From NCBI RefSeq assembly GCF_900115955.1, contig NZ_FOYL01000014.1:62001-126000 (forward strand): 64,000 nt of DNA. Reading direction: 5' to 3'. Below the pieces are notes generated by a model. That model had not been told where the DNA came from. It searched no databases and saw nothing but the letters and a program-made list of their open reading frames with translations. Origin of the DNA: Lentzea waywayandensis. GTDB taxonomy: Bacteria; Actinomycetota; Actinomycetes; Mycobacteriales; Pseudonocardiaceae. This document shows, one piece after another, positions 25,093 through 33,938 of the stretch (within the stretch, counting starts at the first letter, position 1; each line of letters starts with the position of its first letter). Made by a program: the position numbers and the translations under genes.

Positions 25093-25131
25093 ACCTGGAG
25101 TTGGCGGTGTTCACAGTTGCCAACTCCAGGT
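25093..25131. terminator. Hairpin between yajC and secD
   Basis: ACCTGGAGTTGGC and GCCAACTCCAGGT form a perfect 13-bp inverted repeat around a 13-base loop, 16 bases after the yajC stop. There is no T-tract. It may end or thin out the yajC transcript before secD, or protect its 3-prime end. Confidence 0.6.
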
Positions 25132-25147
25132 GTCACGGGCTTGTTGG

Positions 25148-25519
25148 TTACTTCTTGGCGCTGTGGTCCAGGGGCTCGGCGACCTGTGCGGTGGTCGCGG
25201 GCACCTCTTCCTCGACGTCGTCGGTCTTGTCCGCGACGACAGCCTCCTCGGTCTCGGCGACCTTCTCGCGGATGGCGGCACGCAGCCAGCGCGTGACCAC
25301 ACCCTCGGAGATCTCGATGTCGATGGTGGTGTCGTGGCTCGCGTCGGCAACGGTGCCGTACAGGCCGGACGTCGTCATCACCTTGTCGCCAGGGGCGAGC
25401 GAGTCCTGCAGGTTCTTCTGCTCGGCCATCGCCCGCTTCTGCTTGCGCGCGCTGAGGAACAGCGGCACCGCCAGCAGAACCAGAAGCAACGGGAACATCA
25501 AAGACGAAAGGTTGCCCAT
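25148..25519 (-). CDS. yajC: Preprotein translocase subunit YajC
   Basis: A 123-residue single-span membrane protein that associates with SecDF. It has one N-terminal helix (LMFPLLLVLLAVPLFLSAR), the conserved KNLQDSLAPGDKVMTTSGLYG and a beta-rich cytoplasmic domain, then an acidic tail typical of actinobacterial YajC. Two adjacent ATG codons exist; 25519 is chosen since GGAG then lies at usual spacing. It is in the same direction as ruvB and secD. Confidence 0.93.
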   Translation of the reverse strand: MGNLSSLMFPLLLVLLAVPLFLSARKQKRAMAEQKNLQDSLAPGDKVMTTSGLYGTVADASHDTTIDIEISEGVVTRWLRAAIREKVAETEEAVVADKTDDVEEEVPATTAQVAEPLDHSAKK

Positions 25520-25591
25520 CATTCTCCGATCAGGTGGACATGCCTCGACGCACGTCCGATATGTCCAGGTGCTTTCACCGATTGTGCCAGG

Positions 25592-26605
25592 TCACCACAG
25601 TTGATCACCGGCGGGCGGTTCCAGCCCCAGGTGGTACCACGCGGCGGGCGTCGCCACTCGGCCGCGCGGTGTCCGGGCCAGCATGCCAGCCCGCACCAAA
25701 TACGGTTCGCACACCTCTTCCACGGTGGTCGGTTCCTCACCGACCGCGACCGCGAGGGTGGAGACGCCGACCGGGCCGCCGTTGAAGCTCTTGACCAGGG
25801 CATTCAACACCGCGCGGTCGAGCCGGTCGAGGCCGAGCTGATCAACGTCGTAGACCTCGAGGGCCTGCTTCGCGATCTCCTCCGTGACCCTGCCGTCTGC
25901 CCTGACCTCGGCGAAGTCGCGGACGCGGCGCAGCAGGCGGTTCGCGATGCGGGGGGTGCCCCTGGAGCGGCCGGCGATCTCGATCGCGGCGTCCACGGCG
26001 ACGTCGACGCCGAGGATCTTGGCGCTGCGCTTCACGATGAGGTCGAGCTCGTCGGCGCTGTAGAACTCCATGTGGCCGGTGAAGCCGAAGCGGTCGCGCA
26101 GCGGGCCGGTCAGCGCTCCTGACCTGGTGGTGGCTCCGACCAGCGTGAACGGCGCGATGTCGAGCGGGATGCTGGTCGCTCCGGGCCCTTTGCCGACCAT
26201 CACGTCGACGCGGAAGTCCTCCATCGCGAGGTAGAGCATCTCCTCCGCAGGCCTGGCCATGCGGTGGATCTCGTCGATGAACAGGACGTCGCCCTCGACC
26301 AGGTTGGACAGCATCGAGGCCAGGTCGCCCGCCCGCTCCAGGGCCGGGCCGCTGGTGATGCGGATGGCGCTGCCCAGCTCCTTGGCGATGATCATGGCGA
26401 GGGAGGTCTTGCCCAGGCCGGGAGGGCCGCTGAGCAGGACGTGGTCCGGGGCCGTCCCTCGCCTCATCGCGCCGTGCAGGACGAGTTCGAGCTGTTCGCG
26501 GACACGTTGCTGACCGACGAACTCGTGCAGGTCGGCCGGGCGGAGGCTGGTCTCGAGGTCGCGTTCGGCCGGGGCGACGTAGGGGCTGAGCTCGTCCTCG
26601 GTCAC
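25592..26605 (-). CDS. ruvB: Holliday junction branch migration ATPase RuvB
   Basis: A 337-residue AAA+ motor that drives Holliday junction migration with RuvA. Walker A is [18 protein letters not shown], Walker [10 protein letters not shown], sensor 1 [19 protein letters not shown], and the C-terminal winged helix contains [18 protein letters not shown]. The start overlaps the ruvA stop by four bases. It lies in the ruvCAB operon, which has a LexA box in front of ruvC, so it is probably DNA-damage inducible. Confidence 0.97.
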   Translation of the reverse strand: MTEDELSPYVAPAERDLETSLRPADLHEFVGQQRVREQLELVLHGAMRRGTAPDHVLLSGPPGLGKTSLAMIIAKELGSAIRITSGPALERAGDLASMLSNLVEGDVLFIDEIHRMARPAEEMLYLAMEDFRVDVMVGKGPGATSIPLDIAPFTLVGATTRSGALTGPLRDRFGFTGHMEFYSADELDLIVKRSAKILGVDVAVDAAIEIAGRSRGTPRIANRLLRRVRDFAEVRADGRVTEEIAKQALEVYDVDQLGLDRLDRAVLNALVKSFNGGPVGVSTLAVAVGEEPTTVEEVCEPYLVRAGMLARTPRGRVATPAAWYHLGLEPPAGDQLW

Positions 26606-27183
26606 TTGCGCCCCAGGGTCGCGAGCGCACGGCGCAGGACGGCGGACGTGGACTGGTCGGGGTTCGCGGCGAGGACGTTGTCGACCGTGGTCTCCGCGGA
26701 CTTGGCGGGGAAGCCGAGGCCGAGGAGCGCCTCCACGACGTGGTCACGCGTCTGGCTGTGCGCGGGCGTCGTGGGCGTGGGGAGCTGACCGACCTTGTCG
26801 CGCAGCTCGATGATGAGGCGTTCCGCGCCCTTCTTGCCGATGCCCGGGACCTGCGTGAGCACGGTGATGTTGCCCTCCGCGAGGGCATGGCGGAGCTTGT
26901 CCGGCTCCAGGACCGCGAGAGTGGCCAGGGCGATGCGCGGGCCGATACCGCTGACCGTCTGGAGCAGGCTGAACAGCTCGCGCGCCTCGGCGTCGGCGAA
27001 CCCGAACAGGGTGAGGCTGTCCTCGCGGACGATCAGGGTGGTGGCGAGGCTCGCCTCCTCGCCGCGCCGCAGGCTGGCGAGCGTGGTCGGCGTCATCTGG
27101 ACGGCGAACCCGACGCCGCCCACCTCGACGACGGCGTGGTCGAGGCCGACGTGCTGCACCTGGCCGCGCAGTGACGAGATCAC
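26602..27183 (-). CDS. ruvA: Holliday junction DNA-binding protein RuvA
   Basis: A 193-residue protein that binds four-way junctions as a tetramer and loads RuvB. Domain I begins [20 protein letters not shown]; helix-hairpin-helix motifs are in [20 protein letters not shown] and [20 protein letters not shown]; the C-terminal RuvB-binding domain contains [19 protein letters not shown] 27183 has GGAGGAA at proper spacing. The stop overlaps ruvB by four bases and ruvC ends 30 bases upstream. Confidence 0.97.
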   Translation of the reverse strand: MISSLRGQVQHVGLDHAVVEVGGVGFAVQMTPTTLASLRRGEEASLATTLIVREDSLTLFGFADAEARELFSLLQTVSGIGPRIALATLAVLEPDKLRHALAEGNITVLTQVPGIGKKGAERLIIELRDKVGQLPTPTTPAHSQTRDHVVEALLGLGFPAKSAETTVDNVLAANPDQSTSAVLRRALATLGRK

Positions 27184-27213
27184 CTGGTTCCTCCGGACTT
27201 CACTTGCTGGACC

Positions 27214-27780
27214 TTAGTTAGTTCGCTTGGCCGCTTCGGCCAGCTTCGCCTTGTGCACGCGGGCGAGTTCCGCGGCGCGGGCCTGCGCTTCCTCCAGGCG
27301 TGACCGCATCGGCGCGCGCCAGTGGTGGCAGATCGCGAGGGCCAGCGCGTCCGCCGCGTCCGCCGGCTTCGGCGCGACCTTCAGGCCGAGCAGCTTGGTC
27401 ACCATCGCGGTCACCTGCGCCTTGTCCGCGCGGCCCGAGCCCGTGACGGCGGCCTTCACCTCGGACGGCGTGTGGAACTCGACCGGCAGGTTTCGTTGCG
27501 CGGCAGCCAAAGCGATGACGCCCGACGCCTGCGCGACCCCCATCGCGGTGCGGACGTTGTGTTGCGCGAAGACGCGTTCGATGGCCACGACCTGAGGTTC
27601 GTAACGGTCCAGCCACACGCAGACGCCGTCGTACAGCTCATGAAGACGCACGGACAGCGGAGCGTCGACGGGCGTGCGCAGGACATCGACGGCCACGGCG
27701 CGCACGACTCGGCCCGGTCCGCCGTCGACGACGCCGAAGCCGCACCTGGTCAGACCGGGGTCGACCCCGAACACCCGCAC
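27214..27780 (-). CDS. ruvC: Crossover junction endodeoxyribonuclease RuvC
   Basis: A 188-residue Holliday junction resolvase. Catalytic acids are visible in [29 protein letters not shown] and the C-terminal [19 protein letters not shown] 27780 is chosen because GGGGAG stands five bases upstream and the protein then starts with RVFGVDPG as usual; the longer frame would read through the SOS box. It leads the ruvCAB operon. Confidence 0.96.
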   Translation of the reverse strand: MRVFGVDPGLTRCGFGVVDGGPGRVVRAVAVDVLRTPVDAPLSVRLHELYDGVCVWLDRYEPQVVAIERVFAQHNVRTAMGVAQASGVIALAAAQRNLPVEFHTPSEVKAAVTGSGRADKAQVTAMVTKLLGLKVAPKPADAADALALAICHHWRAPMRSRLEEAQARAAELARVHKAKLAEAAKRTN

Positions 27781-27801
27781 AACAGCTCCCCGGATCGCTG
27801 A

Positions 27802-27817
27802 ACGAACAACAGTTCGA
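27802..27817. promoter_or_regulatory. LexA (SOS) box upstream of ruvC
   Basis: ACGAAC-AACA-GTTCGA matches the LexA consensus TCGAAC-N4-GTTCGA except at the first base. It is 22 bases upstream of the ruvC start. ruvCAB is LexA-controlled in related actinobacteria, which supports the call. Confidence 0.8.
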
Positions 27818-27927
27818 ACCATATCCGGTACACCGATAGGCGACTTGCACCGACACGGGCTGACGCGGTTCGACAAGTCCACGCCGCCGTTACTACGGTG
27901 GTCGGGTTTCGATCATCGGGAGCAACG

Positions 27928-29412
27928 GTGAAGAGGTTCTGGATCATCGCGGGGTGCGTCGGCACTTTCATCGCGATCGCCATCCTCACCGCCCTCTCCG
28001 CGCCGCGCGATATCGGTATCGCAATCGACAAGCTCGTGCAGCTGGTGTTCGCCATCGCGGCGTTGGTCGCCTACGCGCGGGCGCGCGACCGGTGGATGAC
28101 GGCGGCGATGACCAGCTTGAGCGTCGGGTTGTCCGCGTGGATCTGGGGCCAGCAGATCATGGGCGTGCAGCTGCCGTCGTCCACGATCGCGCCGATCGGC
28201 TTCACGATGGTGCCGGTGCTGTGCCTGGCCGCCGTGATCGCGAAGGCGCAGAAGCGCCGTTCCGACGACCTGCTGCCGAACTACCGCAGCCGCACGGTGC
28301 TCGTGCTCGACGGGCTGATCGTGATCGGGTCGCTGTTCGTGCTGACGTGGGTGTCGGCGCTGGAGTCGCTGACCCGCGCGTGGGCCACCGAAGGTCCCGG
28401 GTTCGCCACCGTCATCGCGCATCCCGCCGCGTACCTCGTGCTGCTGGTGGCGATCGTGGTGATGTCGTGGACGCATCAGGCCGTGCGTCAGTGGCCGATG
28501 CTCTTCGTCGCACTGGCCGGTATCGCGCAGTCGTCGTCGGGCTGGGTGTTCGCGTTCTACATCTCCAAGGGCAACACGGCGATCCCGGCGGCCGCGGACA
28601 TCGGGTTCATGCTGTGCCCGGCGTTCTTCCTGCTGAGCGCGCTGGCGCCGGTCCGCAACCTCGACCCCACGCCGGGCCGCATGCGCACGGCCGACCTGCT
28701 GCACCTGCTCGTGCCGTACCTGCCGCTCGCGATCACCGGCCTGTTCGTCAGCTGGAACACCGCGACGGGCGGCCGCCTCAACCCGGTCGAGATCTACGTC
28801 GGGCTTCTGGTCGTGTGCCTCGTGATCGTGCGTCAGTTGCTCACGATGATGGACAACGTCCGGCTGATGGACCAGCTCCGCGTCTCTCGCGAGGAGCTAC
28901 GGCACGAGGCGACGCACGACCCGTTGACCGGCGTCGCGAACCGCTCGCTCTTCCGCGAACGGCTGGAGCGCGCGCTCGCGGTTCGTGACCGCGTGAAGCC
29001 GTTGATCCTGCTGTTCATCGACGTGGACGGCTTCAAGGCGGTCAACGACAACAACGGGCACGCCGAGGGCGACAGCGTTCTGCGCAACGTCGCCGCACGG
29101 CTGGAGAACAACGTTCGGCCCGAGGACACCGTGGCACGGCTCGGCGGCGACGAGTTCGGCGTGCTGATCGACGGCGGCGACGCGGACGAGATCGGCGCAC
29201 GGCTGCTCGACGCGCTGGGGCATCCGCACGAGGTGCTCGGCCGGGTGCACCAGGTGCACGCCAGCATCGGTGTGGCGCAACGGTTCTCGTACGATCCCAA
29301 GATCACCGCCGACGACGTGCTCGGGGCCGCGGACGCCGCGATGTACACGGCGAAGCGGCTCGGCAAGGGCATGGTCGTCGTGCACGGTTCCCCGCTTCCG
29401 GAGATGACGTGA
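27928..29412 (+). CDS. Membrane-bound GGDEF diguanylate cyclase
   Basis: A 494-residue protein with about nine to ten membrane helices in the first 310 residues (for example FWIIAGCVGTFIAIAILTAL and LLHLLVPYLPLAITGLFVSW). A short linker follows, then a C-terminal GGDEF domain (about 340-490): HDPLTGVANRSLFRERLERA, LLFIDVDGFKAVNDNNGHAE and RLGGDEFGVLIDGG. The intact GGDEF signature argues for c-di-GMP synthesis. No RxxD inhibitory site stands out and no EAL domain is present. The membrane part probably senses a signal (inference). GTG 27928 follows GGGAGC. The stop overlaps the cupin gene by four bases. Confidence 0.9.
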   Translation: MKRFWIIAGCVGTFIAIAILTALSAPRDIGIAIDKLVQLVFAIAALVAYARARDRWMTAAMTSLSVGLSAWIWGQQIMGVQLPSSTIAPIGFTMVPVLCLAAVIAKAQKRRSDDLLPNYRSRTVLVLDGLIVIGSLFVLTWVSALESLTRAWATEGPGFATVIAHPAAYLVLLVAIVVMSWTHQAVRQWPMLFVALAGIAQSSSGWVFAFYISKGNTAIPAAADIGFMLCPAFFLLSALAPVRNLDPTPGRMRTADLLHLLVPYLPLAITGLFVSWNTATGGRLNPVEIYVGLLVVCLVIVRQLLTMMDNVRLMDQLRVSREELRHEATHDPLTGVANRSLFRERLERALAVRDRVKPLILLFIDVDGFKAVNDNNGHAEGDSVLRNVAARLENNVRPEDTVARLGGDEFGVLIDGGDADEIGARLLDALGHPHEVLGRVHQVHASIGVAQRFSYDPKITADDVLGAADAAMYTAKRLGKGMVVVHGSPLPEMT

Positions 29413-29840
29413 CCCCAGAGCAGTTGATTTCCGCGTTGGACATGCAGGAACTGCCCGTCGAGGGCGGGTACTTCGCGCAGACGCACCGGTCCGGCGAGGT
29501 GTCCGCGATCGCGTACCTGTTGCGCAGCCCGGACTTCTCCGGCATGCACGTGTTGAAGCACCTGGAGATCTACCACTTCCACGCCGGGTCGCCGTTGCGG
29601 ATGCTGCTGCTGCACCCGGACGGCACGGTGACCGAACCGGTGCTGAGCGCGTCGAACCCGCAGGTCGTGGTGCCCGCGGGGGTGTGGCAAGGCAGCACTC
29701 CGGCCGGGGACTGGTCGTTGGTCGGCACGGTCGTGGTGCCGCCGTACACCGACGACATCGTGTCGTTCGGTCACGCGGACGACCTGTGCTCGCGTTATCC
29801 CTCACACGCTGCTCTGATTCGGCCCCTGTGCCGGTTCTAG
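29409..29840 (+). CDS. DUF985 cupin protein
   Basis: A 143-residue cupin of the DUF985 family: LQELPVEGG-like start (MQELPVEGGYFAQTHRS), YLLRSPDFSGMHVLKHLEIY, FHAGSPLRMLLLHPDG, VVVPAGVWQGSTPAGDWSLV and a C-terminal VVPPYTDDIVSFG. A metal-binding double-stranded beta helix is expected; in the family some members are implicated in sugar or small-molecule epimerisation, but the function here is unknown. Coupled to the GGDEF gene by a GTGA overlap. Confidence 0.88.
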   Translation: MTPEQLISALDMQELPVEGGYFAQTHRSGEVSAIAYLLRSPDFSGMHVLKHLEIYHFHAGSPLRMLLLHPDGTVTEPVLSASNPQVVVPAGVWQGSTPAGDWSLVGTVVVPPYTDDIVSFGHADDLCSRYPSHAALIRPLCRF

Positions 29841-29859
29841 CGTCTCTAAGATCTTCGGA

Positions 29860-30663
29860 ATGGCGCTTGTCCCGCTCAACGGCATCGAGCTGAACGTCCA
29901 GACCGAGGGTTCCGGCGACCTCGTCGTGCTCGTCATGGGCACCGGAAGTCCCGGCAGGGTCTGGCGGACCTACCAGGTGCCCGCGCTGGTCAAGGCCGGA
30001 TATCGGGTCGCGTACTTCGACAACCGCGGCATCAGGCCCTCGTCGGAGTGCGCCGGCGGTTTCACGCTCGACGACATGGTCGCCGACACCGCCGCGCTGA
30101 TCGAGCACCTGGGCGGTCCCGCGCACGTGATCGGCACGTCGCTGGGCGGGCGCATCACCCAGGAACTGGCGCTGACGCGTCCGTCGCTGGTGCGCAGCGC
30201 GGTGATGATGGCGACCGCCGGCCGTCCCGAACCGGTGCAGCAGGCGTGGTCGCAGGCGCTGTGCGACCTGCACGACAAGGGCGTCGAGATCCCGCTGTCG
30301 TTCTACTCGGTGGCGTCGGTGGTCAGGAACCTGTCGCAGACGACGCTGACCGACCCGATGATCGCCCGCGACTGGTTGCAGATGTACGAGTTCGCCGGGT
30401 CGTCGCTCGGCGCGGGCGAACGGATCCAGCTCGGCCTGGGCGAGTACGACACGCGCCTGGACGCCTACCGCGCCATCGCCGTGCGGTCGCTGGTGATCGG
30501 GTTCGCCGACGACCTCGTGCTGCCGCCGCGGCTGTCGCGCGAGGTGGCGGACGCGATTCCCGGCGCCCGGTACGCGGAGGTCGCGGACGCCGGGCACGTC
30601 GGGTACCTGGAGCGGCCGGACGAGGTGAACCGGCTGCTGGTCGAGTTCCTGGGCGGCGCTTGA
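29860..30663 (+). CDS. Alpha/beta hydrolase
   Basis: A 267-residue alpha/beta-hydrolase-fold enzyme. It has the oxyanion region VLVMGTGSPGRVWRTYQ, nucleophile elbow GTSLGGRI (Ser), the late acid in VIGFADDLVLPPR and the catalytic His in DAGHVGYLERPDEV. The pattern is that of small-ester or C-C bond hydrolases of the haloperoxidase/esterase type; the substrate is unknown. Its stop overlaps the next gene's ATG by one base (TGATG). Confidence 0.88.
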   Translation: MALVPLNGIELNVQTEGSGDLVVLVMGTGSPGRVWRTYQVPALVKAGYRVAYFDNRGIRPSSECAGGFTLDDMVADTAALIEHLGGPAHVIGTSLGGRITQELALTRPSLVRSAVMMATAGRPEPVQQAWSQALCDLHDKGVEIPLSFYSVASVVRNLSQTTLTDPMIARDWLQMYEFAGSSLGAGERIQLGLGEYDTRLDAYRAIAVRSLVIGFADDLVLPPRLSREVADAIPGARYAEVADAGHVGYLERPDEVNRLLVEFLGGA

Positions 30664-31226
30664 TGGCGCGGGTGTCACCGCACGAGCGGTGGCTCGAGAT
30701 GGTGCGGGAGTACCCGGATCTTCACGCGTTCCTGTCCGGGCCGCGTTCCGGTGACGTGCTCTCCGGCACGGTGGCGGCGGTGGAGCGGTTCGGCGTGTTC
30801 GTGCGGCTCGACGACGGTCCCGCCCACCCGTTCTTCCCCGGCGTCGGATTCGTGACGATTCCGGACCTGACCTGGCACCACATCGACGACATGTCCGAGG
30901 TCGTGTCGGCCGGGCAGCGCGTCACCGGCGAGTTCCTCGACTACGACACGTGGAACATGGAGGCCCGGCTGTCCCTGAAGGCGCTGCAGCCGGACCCCTT
31001 CCAGGAATTCGCCGACGCCGTCACCGCCGGACACGAGCTCCGCGGCCTCGTGACCAAGGCGGTTCCGTTCGGCGTCTTCGTCCGCGTCGCCGACGGCGTC
31101 GAGGGGTTCCTGCACGAGGACGAGTTCGGTGCGGCGCCGCCCCGGGAAGGCGACGAACTCCACGTCGTCGTGGCGGACGTCGACCGCGAGCGGCGCCGCG
31201 TGAACCTGACTAGCGGTCGAGGCTGA
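30663..31226 (+). CDS. Protein with two S1 RNA-binding domains
   Basis: A 187-residue protein made of two S1-like (OB-fold) domains: the first has SGTVAAVERFGVFVRLDDG and a degenerate sequence rich in His/Trp (DLTWHHIDDMSEVVSAGQRV), the second RGLVTKAVPFGVFVRVADG followed by GFLHEDEFG. S1 domains bind single-stranded RNA. It could act as a translation-associated or RNA-stability factor, but no direct clue is given. It is coupled to the upstream hydrolase gene and its end overlaps the convergent beta-propeller gene by 17 bases. Confidence 0.8.
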   Translation: MARVSPHERWLEMVREYPDLHAFLSGPRSGDVLSGTVAAVERFGVFVRLDDGPAHPFFPGVGFVTIPDLTWHHIDDMSEVVSAGQRVTGEFLDYDTWNMEARLSLKALQPDPFQEFADAVTAGHELRGLVTKAVPFGVFVRVADGVEGFLHEDEFGAAPPREGDELHVVVADVDRERRRVNLTSGRG

Positions 31227-32085
31227 ACTCGTCCGTCGTCTCCCCGTTCACCAGCAGGTCGACGCGGCCGCTGAGCACGTAGGTGCCGTGCGGTGTGCGA
31301 GCGGCCGTGGTCGGCGCCGTCTTCCAGTCACGCTGGGACTTCACCTGCCACGTGCGGGTGTCGAGGACCGTCACCGCGTTCTTGCCCGGTGCGGCCAGGG
31401 TGTTCGTCACGACGACCAGGCCCTGCGGCGTGAGCGTGAGGCCGTCCGCGCCCGGCAGTTTCGGTGCGGGCAGCTCCTCGACGCGGTTCTGCGTGACCTT
31501 GAACAGCGTGCCGTTCGTGTAGTGGCCGGTGACGAGGAATCCCCTGGGGTCCCAGACGATTCCGTTGTTGCCGAACGACGTCCCGCCCAGCCGGGGGTCG
31601 CGGGCGAACGGTGTCACGGTGCCGTCGCGGGCGACCTTCCAGATCGTGTCGCCCATCGTGCCGGTGACGTAGGCGTTGCCGTGCGGGTCGACCGCGACGT
31701 CGTTGGCGCCGTTGGGGACGTCGACGAACTTCAGCGCGCGGCCGGTGCGCAGGTCGAAGATCCCGAGGCCGGACTGGCCCGGCACCGATCGTTCGCCGAA
31801 GCCGATGTCCCCGTAGGTGACGAGCAGGCGGCCGCCGTCCACGTGGAGGCCGAACGTGGACACCATGTGGGTTCCGGTGACGAGCGGGCGGACCCGGCCG
31901 TTCGTGCCGACCAGCGACACCGTGCCGTGGCGCAGCGAGCTGACGAGGAACTGGCCGCGGCCCGGGTCCCAGGCCACGCCCTCGGGGTGCAGCGACGGTG
32001 AGCGGGCCTCGATATGTCTCGGCGTGGCCTGGGCCGTGCCCGTGAACAGCACCAGCACGGCCAAGACGGCGAGCAGGACGCGCAT
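31210..32085 (-). CDS. Secreted SMP-30/gluconolactonase-like beta-propeller protein
   Basis: A 291-residue exported protein with a Sec signal peptide (MRVLLAVLAVLVLFTGTAQA, cut after about residue 20). The remainder is a beta-propeller of SMP-30/NHL-like repeats: HPEGVAWDPGRGQFLVSS, GANDVAVDPHGNAYVTGTMG and GNNGIVWDPRGFLVTGHYTN. Lactonase or binding function is possible. ATG 32085 is chosen because GGAGGGA stands four bases ahead. It is divergent from the MarR gene, with a long palindrome between, so it is the probable MarR target. Confidence 0.85.
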   Translation of the reverse strand: MRVLLAVLAVLVLFTGTAQATPRHIEARSPSLHPEGVAWDPGRGQFLVSSLRHGTVSLVGTNGRVRPLVTGTHMVSTFGLHVDGGRLLVTYGDIGFGERSVPGQSGLGIFDLRTGRALKFVDVPNGANDVAVDPHGNAYVTGTMGDTIWKVARDGTVTPFARDPRLGGTSFGNNGIVWDPRGFLVTGHYTNGTLFKVTQNRVEELPAPKLPGADGLTLTPQGLVVVTNTLAAPGKNAVTVLDTRTWQVKSQRDWKTAPTTAARTPHGTYVLSGRVDLLVNGETTDEFSLDR

Positions 32086-32108
32086 TGCTTCCCTCCAGTA
32101 CGAACACT

Positions 32109-32136
32109 GATGGATATCAGAGCTCTGATATCCATC
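32109..32136. promoter_or_regulatory. 28-bp perfect palindrome, MarR operator candidate
   Basis: Half site GATGGATATCAGAG is followed directly by its exact complement, with no spacer. It lies between the divergent beta-propeller and MarR genes and covers the -35 region of the MarR promoter (-10-like TATGCT at 32156-32161). The symmetry is far beyond chance and fits a dimeric MarR site. Confidence 0.85.
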
Positions 32137-32167
32137 CATACTCTTACCACACTCTTATGCTGGAGCG

Positions 32168-32579
32168 ATGCGCAGCGGTGATCGGATCGGCGGGGCCATC
32201 AAGCGCGCCGAGCAGGACCTGATGGCCGCGAAGTCGGCGGCGGTGAGGCCCGCGGGGCTGACCGTGCCGCAGTACTCGGCGTTGCTGGCCCTGAGCGAGA
32301 ACCCCGGCGCGCCCGCGGCGACGCTCGCGCGGCTGTGCCTGACGACGCCTCAGACGATGACGACGATCCTGCAGAACCTGGTCGCCTTGGGGCTCGTGGA
32401 GCGCACACCGAACCAGTGGCAGAGCAACGTCCTGGAGAACCGGCTGACCGAGACGGGTCAGGCGAGGTTCCACGAGGCCGACAGGGCGGCGGTGGCGGTG
32501 GAGCAGAAGCTGGCGGACGCGTTCAGTGACGAGGAACGCGCACAGTTGCGCGCGCTCCTGCAGCGATGTTCGGACGTGC

Positions 32580-32593
<14 letters not shown>
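32168..32593 (+). CDS. MarR family transcriptional regulator
   Basis: A 141-residue winged-helix regulator: AKSAAVRPAGLTVPQYSALL, helix-turn-helix LARLCLTTPQTMTTILQNLV, and wing LVERTPNQWQSNVLENRLTE. MarR dimers bind palindromes and let go on ligand binding. TATGCT seven bases upstream of the ATG suggests a leaderless message, with the 28-bp palindrome over the -35. Likely represses itself and the divergent secreted beta-propeller gene. Confidence 0.9.
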
Positions 32594-33191
<598 letters not shown>

Positions 33192-33204
33192 CGAAGTACC
33201 CCCA

Positions 33205-33885
33205 TCAGCGATGCGCGGCCTGTCCGGTGGGCCGCAGCAGGATCTCGTTCACATCCACAGTGGACGGTTGGGACACGGCGTAGAGCACCGCCCTGCCAAC
33301 GTCTTCCGGCGCCAGCTTCGGGTCATCCACACGCGACGCCGGAATGGCGTCGGTGTCGACCAGGCCCGGCTGCACCACCGTCACCCTAACCCCCGTATCC
33401 ACCGCTTCGGCGCGGATCGCCTGCGCCAGACCGGTGATCGCCCACTTCGTCGCCGAGTACAGGTTGCCCGGACGGACACCGCGGCCGGCGGCGGATCCCG
33501 TCATCACGAAGTGGCCGCCCGAACGGATCAGCGCCGGCATCGCGGCACGGGCGGTGAACGCGGGCCCGCAGACGTTCGTGACCACCATGTCCGTCCATTC
33601 GGAAGGCTTGGCGCCCGCCGAAGAGACGAACGACGTGTCCACCGAGACGCCCGCGTTCGCGAACACGACGTCGATCCGGCCCCACCGGGACTCCACCCGC
33701 GCCATGAGATCCTGCACGGAATCCCAGGAAGAAACGTCGCATCGGGCGTCCCAGCCGCGATCGCCGACAGATTCTTCGGCGCTGCGGGAAGCTCTGACCA
33801 CGCGATACCCCGCCTGAGCTGCGAGGGCGGCGGTCGCCGCCCCGATTCCGCGGGAAGCGCCGGTCACCACGAAGACGTGTTCCAT
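33205..33885 (-). CDS. Short-chain dehydrogenase/reductase
   Basis: A 226-residue classical SDR. Cofactor site VVTGASRGIGAATAALAAQA, NAG motif VFANAGVSVD, catalytic Ser region VMTGSAAGRGV and YSATKWAITG (YxxxK). RASRS after the second strand suggests NADP(H) preference. Substrate unknown. It lies 13 bases upstream of the alpha/beta hydrolase gene in the same direction, probably one operon. Confidence 0.9.
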   Translation of the reverse strand: MEHVFVVTGASRGIGAATAALAAQAGYRVVRASRSAEESVGDRGWDARCDVSSWDSVQDLMARVESRWGRIDVVFANAGVSVDTSFVSSAGAKPSEWTDMVVTNVCGPAFTARAAMPALIRSGGHFVMTGSAAGRGVRPGNLYSATKWAITGLAQAIRAEAVDTGVRVTVVQPGLVDTDAIPASRVDDPKLAPEDVGRAVLYAVSQPSTVDVNEILLRPTGQAAHR

Positions 33886-33938
33886 GATCCGGAACCCTAG
33901 TCAGGGAAACGTCAGGGGCGCCTGTTTTGATTGCGCTC

